Shown one piece after another: positions 1 through 7,711 of a DNA stretch of 64,000 nucleotides. This DNA is from Halomonas sp. GT (GTDB lineage Bacteria > Pseudomonadota > Gammaproteobacteria > Pseudomonadales > Halomonadaceae), in contig NZ_CP020562.1 in assembly GCF_002082565.1 (NCBI RefSeq), forward strand, positions 3,720,001-3,784,000, read 5' to 3'. The notes under the pieces are model-generated. The model was not told the DNA's origin, made no database searches, and worked only from the letters and a program-made list of their open reading frames with translations. Position 1 is the first letter of the stretch; each line of letters begins with the position of its first letter. The position numbers and the translations under genes are program-made.

Positions 1-719
1 TCTCGGGTAGCGCCATGGCGGCGTGTACCAACTTAGCGGTTACTATTCACGGCGCGGGCGGACATGGTTCCATGCCCGCTCAAACGGTAGATCCTGTGGT
101 GATTTCTGCCCATGTCGTTACCCGCCTACAGAGCATTGTCTCCCGAGAAGTGCCACCGGAAGAAACCGTGGTGGTCACCGTTGGCAAGCTCCATGCAGGC
201 ACTCAGGCCAATATCATTCCGCACATTGCTGAGCTTGAGATCAATATTAGAAGCTTTGATAACGCACTGCACCGTCAGGTAGTGGCATCTATTGAGCGTA
301 TTATACGCGCTGAGTGTGAGGCAGGACGCACGCCTAAACCGCCAACCTTCCAAGTGCTCAACGAGACCATCGCTCTGCATAACGACCCGATGGCCGTTGA
401 GCATGTGCGCCACGCTCACACCGCGCATTTTGGTGATGCTAATCTCTACGCTATGCCACGCCTTAACGGCAGTGAGGATTTCCCACTGCTCGGCAACGCA
501 CAAGCAGGCGGCTTTAGCGGCGATGATATTCCCTATGTTTATTGGTTTATCGGTGCGACGCCTGCGGAACGCTGGGCCAACACGCCAGGCGAAGATGTCT
601 CACAGAAAATGCGCCACCTTGAGATGCCACACTCCCCCTACTACTTTCCTGGCAATGACGTAACGCTACGCACCGGCATTGAAGCGATGACAACCGGCGC
701 GCTGGCCTATTTATCCTAG
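1..719 (+). CDS. M20-family amidohydrolase/peptidase, 5' end cut off by window edge
   Basis: C-terminal part of a zinc-dependent M20 amidohydrolase of the hippurate hydrolase/IAA-amino-acid hydrolase type, which cleaves N-acyl amino acids or similar amides in the cytoplasm. The reading frame is open to the window edge (codons from base 3), so the gene starts outside and the ATG at 15 is internal. Visible motifs, numbered from that internal Met, are the lid-domain signature GAGGHGSMP (residues 13-21), SEDF (153-156, the usual metal/active-site acidic pair) and a C-terminal metal His in HSPYYFP (206). The N-terminal metal ligands are outside the window. It ends convergently with the BKACE gene. 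Three 15-bp tandem repeats begin over its stop codon. Family assignment is firm; the substrate is not known. Confidence 0.85.
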   Translation, partial: SGSAMAACTNLAVTIHGAGGHGSMPAQTVDPVVISAHVVTRLQSIVSREVPPEETVVVTVGKLHAGTQANIIPHIAELEINIRSFDNALHRQVVASIERIIRAECEAGRTPKPPTFQVLNETIALHNDPMAVEHVRHAHTAHFGDANLYAMPRLNGSEDFPLLGNAQAGGFSGDDIPYVYWFIGATPAERWANTPGEDVSQKMRHLEMPHSPYYFPGNDVTLRTGIEAMTTGALAYLS

Positions 720-755
720 AGCTAGTTATCTTAGAGCTAGTTATCCTAGCGCTAT
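711..755. repeat. Three tandem 15-bp repeats across the stop codon
   Basis: Units TTATCCTAGAGCTAG (711-725), TTATCTTAGAGCTAG (726-740) and the degenerate TTATCCTAGCGCTAT (741-755). The first contains the TAG stop of the amidohydrolase. The period is a multiple of three and each full unit carries in-frame TAG codons, so read-through would stop again. Confidence 0.8.
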
Positions 756-769
756 TTTCCCAAACGTCG

Positions 770-798
770 TCGCGGTAGTGGCAGTGCCGCTACCGCGA
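770..798. terminator. Strong hairpin between convergent genes
   Basis: A 13-bp stem (one G-T wobble) with an AGT loop: left arm 770-782, right arm 786-798. It sits between the 3' ends of the amidohydrolase and BKACE genes. There is no clear T-run on either side, so it is a probable rather than classical terminator. Confidence 0.5.
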
Positions 799-831
799 CT
801 GACGATGGTGACAAACGGCTAAGACGATTTT

Positions 832-1665
832 TTAATACGATTGTTTCAATCCAAGAATGTGCCGCGCCTGCTGCCAAGTGGCCACCGGGCGCTGATACTT
901 TTCACACAACGCGACAGCACGTTCGACCAACGCTGCATTAGAGGGTGCTAGCGTATCGCGATCAAGACGCACATTGTCTTCAAGGCCAGTACGGGTATGC
1001 CCACCGGCAGCAATCGCCCACTCATTGACCACGTATTGATTAGCACCGATACCTGCGCCACACCACTGGGCATCCGGTGCTAAGCGTTTGAGCGTTTCAA
1101 TATAAAAATCAAACGTAGGCTTGTCCGCTGGCATGGAGTTTTTAACCCCCATTACAAACTGAACATAGAGCGGAGACGTGATGCTGCCTTGCTCTGCAAG
1201 TGCCACCGCCTGATGAATATGGGATAAATCGAACGCCTCGATTTCAGGCTTAACTGCGTAGGTGCGCATCTCGTCAGCGAGCCACTGCACCAGCTGTGGT
1301 GGATTCTCATAGACACGCGTGGGGAAGTTATTCGACCCCACCGAGAGGCTGGCCATATCCGGCGCCAATGGCAGCATGCCACCACGGGCTTCTCCTGCGC
1401 CAGAGCGCCCACCGGTAGAAAGCTGAATAATCATACCGGGGCAATGCTTCTTAAGCCCTTCCATTAGGCGGCCAAACTTCTCAGGGTCTGAGGAGGGCGT
1501 TTGATCATCATTGCGCACATGGCAGTGGGCAATGCTCGCCCCAGCCTCAAAGGCTGCTTGAGTGCTTTCAATCTGCTCTGCAACGGTGATGGGCACTGCC
1601 GGGTTATCCTCTTTACGAGGCAAGCTGCCAGTGATGGCGACGCAGATAATACAGGGGTTAGACAT
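832..1665 (-). CDS. BKACE-family beta-keto acid cleavage enzyme (former DUF849)
   Basis: 277 aa TIM-barrel enzyme of the beta-keto acid cleavage family (relatives of 3-keto-5-aminohexanoate cleavage enzyme). The family reaction is beta-keto acid + acetyl-CoA giving acetoacetate + an acyl-CoA. Zinc ligands are visible in AHCHVR (His47, His49), with Glu229 in RTGLEDNVRL matching the conserved family Glu. The start is supported by AAGGAGG a few bases upstream of the ATG at 1665. It is the last gene of the pcaI-pcaJ-pcaF-pcaD run, 58 bp after pcaD. Inference: with 3-oxoadipate as substrate it would yield succinyl-CoA and acetoacetate, an alternative to PcaIJ plus PcaF. Specificity cannot be read from sequence alone. 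Confidence 0.85.
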   Translation of the reverse strand: MSNPCIICVAITGSLPRKEDNPAVPITVAEQIESTQAAFEAGASIAHCHVRNDDQTPSSDPEKFGRLMEGLKKHCPGMIIQLSTGGRSGAGEARGGMLPLAPDMASLSVGSNNFPTRVYENPPQLVQWLADEMRTYAVKPEIEAFDLSHIHQAVALAEQGSITSPLYVQFVMGVKNSMPADKPTFDFYIETLKRLAPDAQWCGAGIGANQYVVNEWAIAAGGHTRTGLEDNVRLDRDTLAPSNAALVERAVALCEKYQRPVATWQQARHILGLKQSY

Positions 1666-1723
1666 GAGCCCCTCCTTGCTGAATCGGTAGCTGAGCGCTG
1701 ACGCCGCTCGTTAACCGGAAAGA

Positions 1724-2530
1724 TTAGTTAGAAACAGCGTGAGCAGGCGTAGCAAACAGTGCCAGCAGCTTTTCCGCCAGTAACCCCGGTACCTCGACTG
1801 AGGGCACGTGACCGACTCCCTCAAGAATTGTTAGCGCTGCACTATCGAGTTCGGCCGATAGTGCTTCCAGCGTTGATGGCGGCGTGGCCATATCTTCGCT
1901 GCCGCCAAGTAACTGCACCTTCACGCTCTTGTTGCTCAGCTTTCCGCAGAAGGTATCGCGGCCCAGCATTTCACATAGCTGTGCGTAGGACTCATCGTCA
2001 CCACGGCCCATCTGGGTGCACCAGCCTGTTTTCAACGCCGGACTTCCCTCAAACGCCGCAGGGGCAAACCAACGTGGCACAATTTCTTGAGACATCGCCG
2101 CCAGGCCTTCATGACGAACCCGGTCCGCGCGGGTATTCCACAAGTCCGCATTGCCAATCACTGCGCCGGTATTGGTCAGCGTAATGGTCAGCAAACGATC
2201 GCTGTGTTCAGCGATTAGCTGTTGACCAACCACGCCACCAATAGACGTACCAACAAAGTGGAATTGTTGTGTGCCTGCCAATGCCACCAACGCCAGCGCC
2301 TCAGCGGCGAGATCCGCGGGCGAAAGTTGCTTACCGCTGACCGCCTGGCTGGCCCCATGGCCGGGTAAATCCCAGGTTAAAATACGGTAGCGCGGCAGCA
2401 GTGCGGGGATAATGTCGTCCCACACGGCTTGGCTCATGCCTAACGGATGTGCCAATACCACCAGTGGCTTCATTTCATCGCCAAGCAGCCGATAGGCGAC
2501 GCTGCGATCATTCATCATTTGAAATGCCAT
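1724..2530 (-). CDS. pcaD: 3-oxoadipate enol-lactonase
   Basis: Alpha/beta hydrolase that opens 3-oxoadipate enol-lactone to 3-oxoadipate in the protocatechuate/catechol branch. From the chosen start (268 aa) the nucleophile elbow is GTSIGG with Ser96, the oxyanion-side motif AHPLG lies near residue 27, and the catalytic His is in GVGHVPS near residue 247. I chose the ATG at 2530 because GGAGG lies 4 bases upstream; a longer frame starting at 2554 would overlap the end of pcaF. It sits 10 bp after pcaF and 58 bp before the BKACE gene, in the expected pca context. The enol-lactone-forming genes (pcaB, pcaC, catB, catC) are not in this window. Confidence 0.85.
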   Translation of the reverse strand: MAFQMMNDRSVAYRLLGDEMKPLVVLAHPLGMSQAVWDDIIPALLPRYRILTWDLPGHGASQAVSGKQLSPADLAAEALALVALAGTQQFHFVGTSIGGVVGQQLIAEHSDRLLTITLTNTGAVIGNADLWNTRADRVRHEGLAAMSQEIVPRWFAPAAFEGSPALKTGWCTQMGRGDDESYAQLCEMLGRDTFCGKLSNKSVKVQLLGGSEDMATPPSTLEALSAELDSAALTILEGVGHVPSVEVPGLLAEKLLALFATPAHAVSN

Positions 2531-2540
2531 ACGGCCTCCG

Positions 2541-3743
2541 TTAAACGCGCTCAATCAACGTGGCAATACCTTGCCCAACACCCACACACATGGTGCACAG
2601 CGCATAGCGCTTACCTGTATTTTGAAGCTCGTGGGCAGCGGTCATTAGTAGCCGAGCGCCCGACATTCCCAAAGGGTGGCCCAATGCAATGGCACCGCCG
2701 TTTGGATTCACCCGCGGGTCATCGTCGTTAAGCCCAAGATCGCGCATGCAGGCAAGCGCCTGAGCGGCAAACGCCTCGTTAAACTCGAACACATCGATCT
2801 CGTCTATCGTGATTCCCGTACGCTTGAGCAACTTCTGTACGGCGGGCACTGGGCCGTACCCCATAATCCGCGGTTCAACCCCTGCCGTGGCCATACCGAT
2901 AATTTTGGCCATCGGCGTCAGGCCGTGCTGTTTTACCGCCGCTTGGCTTGCCACTAGCATCGCCGCTGCGCCGTCGTTAACGCCGGAGGCATTGCCTGCG
3001 GTCACGCTGCCGCCATCACGAAAGGGCGTCGGTAAAGCCGCCAATTTTGCCAAGGTAGTTTCGCGCAGGTGCTCATCCTGATCGAAGATCAGCGGTGCCT
3101 GCTTGCGGCGGGGTATGTCAATGGCGGTGATCTCTTGGGCGAAGCGACCCACTTGCTGAGCGCTCGCCGCTTTCTGCTGGGAACGCAGCGCGAAAGCATC
3201 CTGATCCTCCCGGGAGATGCTGAATTGCTCTGCGACGTTTTCCGCCGTTTCTGGCATCGAATCGACGCCGTAGGCTTTTTTCATTAGTGGGTTTATAAAG
3301 CGCCAGCCAATGGTGGTGTCTTCAAGTTTTTGGCCGCGCGAGAAAGCGCTGTCGGCCTTGCCCATCACGAAGGGGGCCCTGGACATAGACTCGACGCCAC
3401 CGGCCAGCGCCAGCTCCATCTCGCCTGCTTTAATAGCGCGAAATGCTGTACCTACCGCATCCATGCCTGATCCGCATAGGCGGTTCATGGTCGTGCCGGG
3501 TACGGAAGTCGGGATGCCCGCCAGCAGCGACGACATGCGTGCCACGTTGCGATTATCCTCCCCCGCCTGATTGGCACAGCCCATAAACACTTCATCAATG
3601 GCGACAGGGTCGAGAGCCGGCGCTTGTGCCAACACCGCTTTAAAAATCGTTGCGGCGAAATCATCGGGGCGTACGCTGGCCAAAGTGCCACCGAAGCGAC
3701 CAATGGCAGTGCGGCGCGGGTGGCATAAATAGACATCACTCAT
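2541..3743 (-). CDS. pcaF: 3-oxoadipyl-CoA thiolase
   Basis: 400 aa thiolase, the usual length for PcaF/PaaJ, splitting 3-oxoadipyl-CoA with CoA into succinyl-CoA and acetyl-CoA. The three thiolase catalytic regions are intact: Cys90 in [12 protein letters not shown], His356 in [10 protein letters not shown], and Cys386 in [10 protein letters not shown] near the C terminus. The ATG at 3743 has AAGGAG upstream. It lies between pcaJ (10 bp gap) and pcaD, and the operon context makes 3-oxoadipyl-CoA the likely substrate rather than acetoacetyl-CoA. Confidence 0.92.
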   Translation of the reverse strand: MSDVYLCHPRRTAIGRFGGTLASVRPDDFAATIFKAVLAQAPALDPVAIDEVFMGCANQAGEDNRNVARMSSLLAGIPTSVPGTTMNRLCGSGMDAVGTAFRAIKAGEMELALAGGVESMSRAPFVMGKADSAFSRGQKLEDTTIGWRFINPLMKKAYGVDSMPETAENVAEQFSISREDQDAFALRSQQKAASAQQVGRFAQEITAIDIPRRKQAPLIFDQDEHLRETTLAKLAALPTPFRDGGSVTAGNASGVNDGAAAMLVASQAAVKQHGLTPMAKIIGMATAGVEPRIMGYGPVPAVQKLLKRTGITIDEIDVFEFNEAFAAQALACMRDLGLNDDDPRVNPNGGAIALGHPLGMSGARLLMTAAHELQNTGKRYALCTMCVGVGQGIATLIERV

Positions 3744-3753
3744 ATAAAGCTCC

Positions 3754-4521
3754 TTATTCGCCCGCGTGGGCCCGCTCGGTGCGTGCTTTCAGTTCGCGCA
3801 ATATGTCAAGCTCATTGGCGTTCGGTTCCGGTGTGCTCTCCAGCTGTTCGACAAAGCGAATATCCCAGCCGGTCGCATCGATCACTTGTTCACGTGTAAC
3901 GCCAGGATGCAGCGACACCACCACCAGCTCTTTGGTATCCGGGTCGGGCTTCATCACGCACAGGTCGGTAATGACCCGCGTGGGACCCTTGCCAATATTG
4001 GGAACGTTGTCACGCCCTTTGCCGTCACGGCCAAACCCAAGCGTGGTGACGAAGTCGACATCTTTCACAAAAGCACGCTTGGAGTGCTTGAGAGTAATAA
4101 AGACTTCACCGGCATTGGTGGCAATTTCAGGCGCACCGCCGCCGCCTGGCAGGCGAACCTTGGGCGCTTTGTAATCGCCAATCAGCGTGGTGTTGAGGTT
4201 GGCAAAACGATCAATTTGCGCGGTGCCTAAAAAGCCCACATTGACTTTCCCACCCTGCAGCCAATAGCGGAACATTTCCGGTACGGCCACCGTGGTTAGC
4301 GCTGATTCACACAGCTCGCCGTCACCAATCGAGAGCGGCAGAATGTCAGGCTTGGTTTGCAGGGTGCCAGACTCATAAATCAGCACTACCTCAGGCGCAT
4401 GCGTTAAGCGCGCCAGGTTAGCGGCTTCAGATGGTAGACCAATACCCACAAAGCAGGTCATGCCATTTTCCAACGCACGGGCTGCCGTCACGGTCATCAT
4501 TTCAGAAGAGGTGTAACTCAT
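3754..4521 (-). CDS. pcaJ: 3-oxoadipate CoA-transferase subunit B
   Basis: 255 aa beta subunit of a class I CoA-transferase that moves CoA from succinyl-CoA to 3-oxoadipate. The catalytic Glu region IYESGTL lies near residue 50, and the glycine-rich LPGGGGAPE near residues 124-132 is typical of the family. Its start codon shares one base with the stop of pcaI (TGATG), so the two subunits are translationally coupled. AtoA/ScoB relatives are similar, but the pca context favours PcaJ. Confidence 0.9.
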   Translation of the reverse strand: MSYTSSEMMTVTAARALENGMTCFVGIGLPSEAANLARLTHAPEVVLIYESGTLQTKPDILPLSIGDGELCESALTTVAVPEMFRYWLQGGKVNVGFLGTAQIDRFANLNTTLIGDYKAPKVRLPGGGGAPEIATNAGEVFITLKHSKRAFVKDVDFVTTLGFGRDGKGRDNVPNIGKGPTRVITDLCVMKPDPDTKELVVVSLHPGVTREQVIDATGWDIRFVEQLESTPEPNANELDILRELKARTERAHAGE

Positions 4522-5354
4522 CAGGCTTGGCCTCCCGCAGGGTTGTTGTCAGCGCGGTATACGTTGTCGTCGAGCCACTGGGTGAACGTATCGCGATCAC
4601 GCGCAATGGCATCCCACTCTTTATAGAAGCGGTTGCTGCGACCGTAGTAGCCATGGGTATACGAAGGCAGCGCGCCCTTTTCTGCCACGGCAACGGCACT
4701 AATTGCCCAGCCAGGAATAACGCAAGCATTGGGATGAGCGTTCAGGTCATCGACAATTTCTTCCACGGTGACAATGCTGTGCTTAGCAGCCAACACGGCC
4801 TCTTTCTGTACGCCCACAATACCTTCCACCAGCACATTACCCTGGCGGTCTGCCCGCTGTGCGTGAATGATCGACACATCTGGCCGCACCGAGGGCACAG
4901 CCGCTAGGCGTTCGCCGGTAAACGGGCACTCAATAAATTTGATTTGATCATTCACGCTCGGTAGCTCGCTACCCACATAGCCACGCAGCACAGCCAGGGG
5001 CAAGCCAGCAGCCCCAGCCTCAAACGCGCAGGCCATCGCCGCATGGCTGTGCTCTAAAATTTCAATTTTTTGCGGCCAGCCTTTCTCAACTGCATCACGC
5101 AGGCGGTGAAGTGAGCCAACCCCTGGGTTACCACCCCAGGAAAAAATCACTTTCTTAGCGCAGCCCGCGCCGATCAATTGGTCATAAATGATATCGGGGG
5201 TCATGCGAATAAGCGTCAGATCGCGCTTTTTCTGGCGAATAACTTCGTGACCCGCAGCAAACGGAATCAGGTGGGTAAAGCCTTCCATGGCAACGGTAGC
5301 GCCGTCTTCGACGTAGTGTGCTACCGCGTCATGCAAGCTGAGAAACTCGGCCAT
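4521..5354 (-). CDS. pcaI: 3-oxoadipate CoA-transferase subunit A
   Basis: 277 aa alpha subunit of the 3-oxoadipate:succinyl-CoA CoA-transferase, partner of PcaJ. The protein begins MAEFLSLHDA with the family GG/NPGVGS region (FSWGGNPGVGS near residue 95). An upstream in-frame ATG at 5423 would add 23 unconserved residues; the ATG at 5354 has AGAGG about 9 bases upstream and matches family N-termini, so it is preferred. First gene of the operon, facing the pcaR-like gene across a roughly 295-bp promoter region that contains GTTCG/CGAAC repeats. Confidence 0.9.
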   Translation of the reverse strand: MAEFLSLHDAVAHYVEDGATVAMEGFTHLIPFAAGHEVIRQKKRDLTLIRMTPDIIYDQLIGAGCAKKVIFSWGGNPGVGSLHRLRDAVEKGWPQKIEILEHSHAAMACAFEAGAAGLPLAVLRGYVGSELPSVNDQIKFIECPFTGERLAAVPSVRPDVSIIHAQRADRQGNVLVEGIVGVQKEAVLAAKHSIVTVEEIVDDLNAHPNACVIPGWAISAVAVAEKGALPSYTHGYYGRSNRFYKEWDAIARDRDTFTQWLDDNVYRADNNPAGGQA

Positions 5355-5438
5355 GATAGGTGCCTCTTCGCTGGTGAGTACCTTGCTGACGTGTCTGGCT
5401 GGCGTGCCTTGAAGACGCATCATGCTGAAGGCGTTTTA

Positions 5439-5599
5439 TTCGCATAGCGAACATTGATTCTCTTTGCGAACAAATTAATCCTCAAGCGCCCACAAGTCAA
5501 CTCCGTTTTGTTACTGGTCTCTAGCAACAGGCTTTCTCAACCGGTTTTCTCAAGGGCTTTTATCGATCGACAATGCCGCTTATTGTTCGCCATTCGAAC
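5439..5599. promoter_or_regulatory. Probable PcaR/IclR-type operator region of the divergent pca promoters
   Basis: Two inverted repeats share TTCGC/GCGAA or GTTCG/CGAAC half-sites: TTCGCATAGCGAA at 5439-5451 (5-bp arms, 3-bp spacer) and GTTCGCCATTCGAAC at 5585-5599 (5-bp arms, 5-bp spacer), with another TTTGCGAAC at about 5463-5471. GTTCG-type half-sites are typical of PcaR/PcaU/PobR sites in other bacteria. One site is next to each of the divergent genes, which suits autoregulation plus control of pcaIJFD. Confidence 0.6.
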
Positions 5600-5649
5600 A
5601 AAGTGTTATTTTCACGCCTCGCTTCCCCATCGACGCTGCTGAGATACCC

Positions 5650-6444
5650 ATGAGCAATGCCCTACCAGAAGATGTTTTGAAACCAACGGATCGTGATTTT
5701 GTTGCGGCGCTGGCCAGCGGGCTGGAAGTCGTGATGGCGTTTGATGAGATGCACACGCGAATGACACTCAGCGAAGTTGCCGAGCGAACAGGGATGAATC
5801 GAGCCAAAGCTCGGCGGTTTTTACTGACGCTCCACGCCCTTGGCTATGTGCGTAAACAGCAGCGCTACTTCGAGCTAACCCCTAAGGTACTGCAGCTGGG
5901 GTACTCGTATTTAGCGTCTAATAATTACCGTGGGGTCATACAGCAGTATCTGGAGGAGATTACCCGCCAGTGCGGTGAATCCTCATCGCTGGGGGTACTC
6001 GACGGTGACGACGTGATCTACCTGGCCCGCTCAGCCGCACCGCATCGCTTGATGGCGATCACCCTTTCCGTCGGTACTCGCCTGCCCGCCGCCTACACAT
6101 CCATGGGCAGAGTGCTACTTGCCCAGTTGCCGGATAGTGAGTTGGATAGCTACCTGAGCCAGCTCACCTTGATGCGCTATACCGACAAGACCATTACCGA
6201 TCCCGCAGCACTGAAAGCAGCGATACAAAAAGCGCGGGAAGAGGGTTACGCGATTACCGATCAAGAGCTAGATTCTGGCCTGCGTTCGATTGCAGTGCCG
6301 GTGTTTGATACCCATGAAAAGCTGATTGGCGCGATTAACATCAGCACCAATGCCGCCCGTGTGGATATGCCAACACTGTTGGAAACGTATCGACCGTTAT
6401 TGTTGGAAAAAGCACAGCTCATTCGCCAGTCGGTAAGTGTGTAA
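5650..6444 (+). CDS. pcaR: IclR-family regulator of the 3-oxoadipate pathway (PcaR/PcaU-like)
   Basis: 264 aa. N-terminal winged helix with the recognition region TLSEVAERTGMNRAKARRFL (about residues 38-57), then an IclR effector domain (about 80-262). This is the PcaR/PcaU/PobR branch of IclR proteins, which sense 3-oxoadipate or protocatechuate and activate pca genes. It is divergent from pcaI, and the shared intergenic region carries GTTCG-type inverted repeats. The effector identity is inferred from context. The gene symbol is given for the subfamily, not for a proven orthologue. Confidence 0.8.
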   Translation: MSNALPEDVLKPTDRDFVAALASGLEVVMAFDEMHTRMTLSEVAERTGMNRAKARRFLLTLHALGYVRKQQRYFELTPKVLQLGYSYLASNNYRGVIQQYLEEITRQCGESSSLGVLDGDDVIYLARSAAPHRLMAITLSVGTRLPAAYTSMGRVLLAQLPDSELDSYLSQLTLMRYTDKTITDPAALKAAIQKAREEGYAITDQELDSGLRSIAVPVFDTHEKLIGAINISTNAARVDMPTLLETYRPLLLEKAQLIRQSVSV

Positions 6445-6777
6445 CCCCGTTAAATTATTGAGTTTGTTCAAGCTATGCTCAAACGACGAGTCCTCTACTC
6501 TTTCGGGAGTCTCGGCGGACTTGTCTACTGGCTACCACCTAATAGCGCTTGCGTTCCTGTAGAAACGTCCAATCTGGTCATATTAGCGACAGGCCAACCT
6601 GTCATTGCCCGTATGACCTGCCGAGAATATGCCAACACAAGGAAACAAAATCTGTCATTCGCAGTGATGAGTAAACGACGGATGCCCTTGTTAATGCAGA
6701 CTCCCTACGCCTAACAACAAAGACTATTTACTGTGATGGCGTGGAGTGGCCCACAACAAAACTTACAAGGTAACCTC
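6445..6777. other. Intergenic region upstream of the SDR gene
   Basis: About 330 bp. A 79-codon open frame here (6475-6714) shows no ribosome-binding site or recognisable domain and is not accepted. The notable content is the nested inverted repeat at 6576-6618, listed separately. The promoter of the SDR gene should lie in this stretch. Confidence 0.5.
6576..6618. promoter_or_regulatory. Nested inverted repeat, possible operator or RNA hairpin
   Basis: Outer arms GGTCATA (6576-6582) and TATGACC (6612-6618) enclose inner arms GACAGG (6588-6593) and CCTGTC (6598-6603) with a CCAA loop. Both arm pairs are perfect. It lies 160 bp upstream of the SDR start, so it could be a double operator or a folded leader. 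Confidence 0.5.
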
Positions 6778-7581
6778 ATGGACAACACTCGACTCAAAGG
6801 TAAAAACTGCCTCATTACAGGCGCAGCTCGCGGCATGGGCGCTGCCGTAGCTGAACACTATGCTGCCCAAGGGGCAAAGGTTTGCGTAGCAGATATCAAT
6901 ATTGAAGGGTGCGAAGAAGTCGCGGCACGTATCAAAGCAAACGGCGGCGATGCTATTGCAGTCAAACTTAACGTTACCGACCGTGCTGAAGTGCAGGCTG
7001 CAGTGAAGGCCACTGTCGACGCTTTTGGCAGTTTGAACGTGATGGTCAATAATGCGGGCATCAACAAGCCATTGATGTTCCTTGATATCACTGAGGAAAA
7101 CTGGCATCAGATAATGGATGTTAACGCGCTGGGCTGTCTACTCGGGATGCAGGAAGCAGCCAAGCAGATGATTGACCAGGGCAAAGAAAACGGTCCCTAT
7201 AAAATCATTAACGTTGGGTCAATTCTGTCTCGCCAGGCCTTTGACGACGTTGTGCCCTACTCATGCAGCAAACATGCTGTGCTGGCCATGATTAACGGCG
7301 GTGCCAAGGCACTGGTCGACCACAATATTACGGTCAATGGTTATGGCCCTGGCGTCGTGCGCACTGAACTGTGGGAGCAGCTTGATAAAGATTTGGTCAG
7401 TATCGGAAAATTCGATAAGCAGGGCCAGTCTATGGACGAGCTTGCTGAGAAAATGATCCTAATGAAGCGCTACTCCTACCCGGAAGATGTGGTCGGCACC
7501 GCCTCTTTCCTAGCCAGCGCTGAATCTGATTACATGACCGGGCAGTTACTGATGATTGATGGCGGCATGATCATGCAGTAA
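6778..7581 (+). CDS. Short-chain dehydrogenase/reductase (acetoin/polyol dehydrogenase type)
   Basis: 267 aa classical SDR. It has the Rossmann TGAARGMG motif (residues 14-21), NNAG (91-94) and the catalytic triad Ser148, Tyr161, Lys165 (YSCSK). Asp39 after the second strand (VADIN) favours NAD(H) over NADP(H). The ATG at 6778 is chosen because AAGG lies about 8 bases upstream and homologues start here; the open frame extends to 6733. It stands alone between the pca genes and a convergent regulator and ends at a terminator pair. Meso-butanediol/acetoin, sorbitol or another secondary alcohol are all possible substrates. Confidence 0.8.
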   Translation: MDNTRLKGKNCLITGAARGMGAAVAEHYAAQGAKVCVADINIEGCEEVAARIKANGGDAIAVKLNVTDRAEVQAAVKATVDAFGSLNVMVNNAGINKPLMFLDITEENWHQIMDVNALGCLLGMQEAAKQMIDQGKENGPYKIINVGSILSRQAFDDVVPYSCSKHAVLAMINGGAKALVDHNITVNGYGPGVVRTELWEQLDKDLVSIGKFDKQGQSMDELAEKMILMKRYSYPEDVVGTASFLASAESDYMTGQLLMIDGGMIMQ

Positions 7582-7591
7582 GTCAGTCTCC

Positions 7592-7664
7592 GCCCCATGC
7601 CTGCGATTCAGACATGGGGCTAGTTACCTCACAACGGGCTCCCCCCTTCGGGAGTGCTTTTTTA
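7592..7664. terminator. Two hairpins after the SDR gene
   Basis: First hairpin with arms GCCCCATG (7592-7599) and CATGGGGC (7613-7620). Second, a GC-rich stem around CTCCC/GGGAG with a TTCG-containing loop (about 7636-7657), followed by CTTTTTTAT, which is a classical intrinsic terminator for the plus strand. Confidence 0.75.
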
Positions 7665-7711
7665 TCTTTGTGGTTTTCGTCCGTGTGATCCGTGAGTGTC
7701 CGTGGCCGGCC

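Noticed and set aside
6475..6714. 79-codon open frame between pcaR and the SDR gene
   Set aside because: No Shine-Dalgarno sequence, no recognisable domain, atypical composition, and it crosses the nested inverted repeat at 6576-6618.
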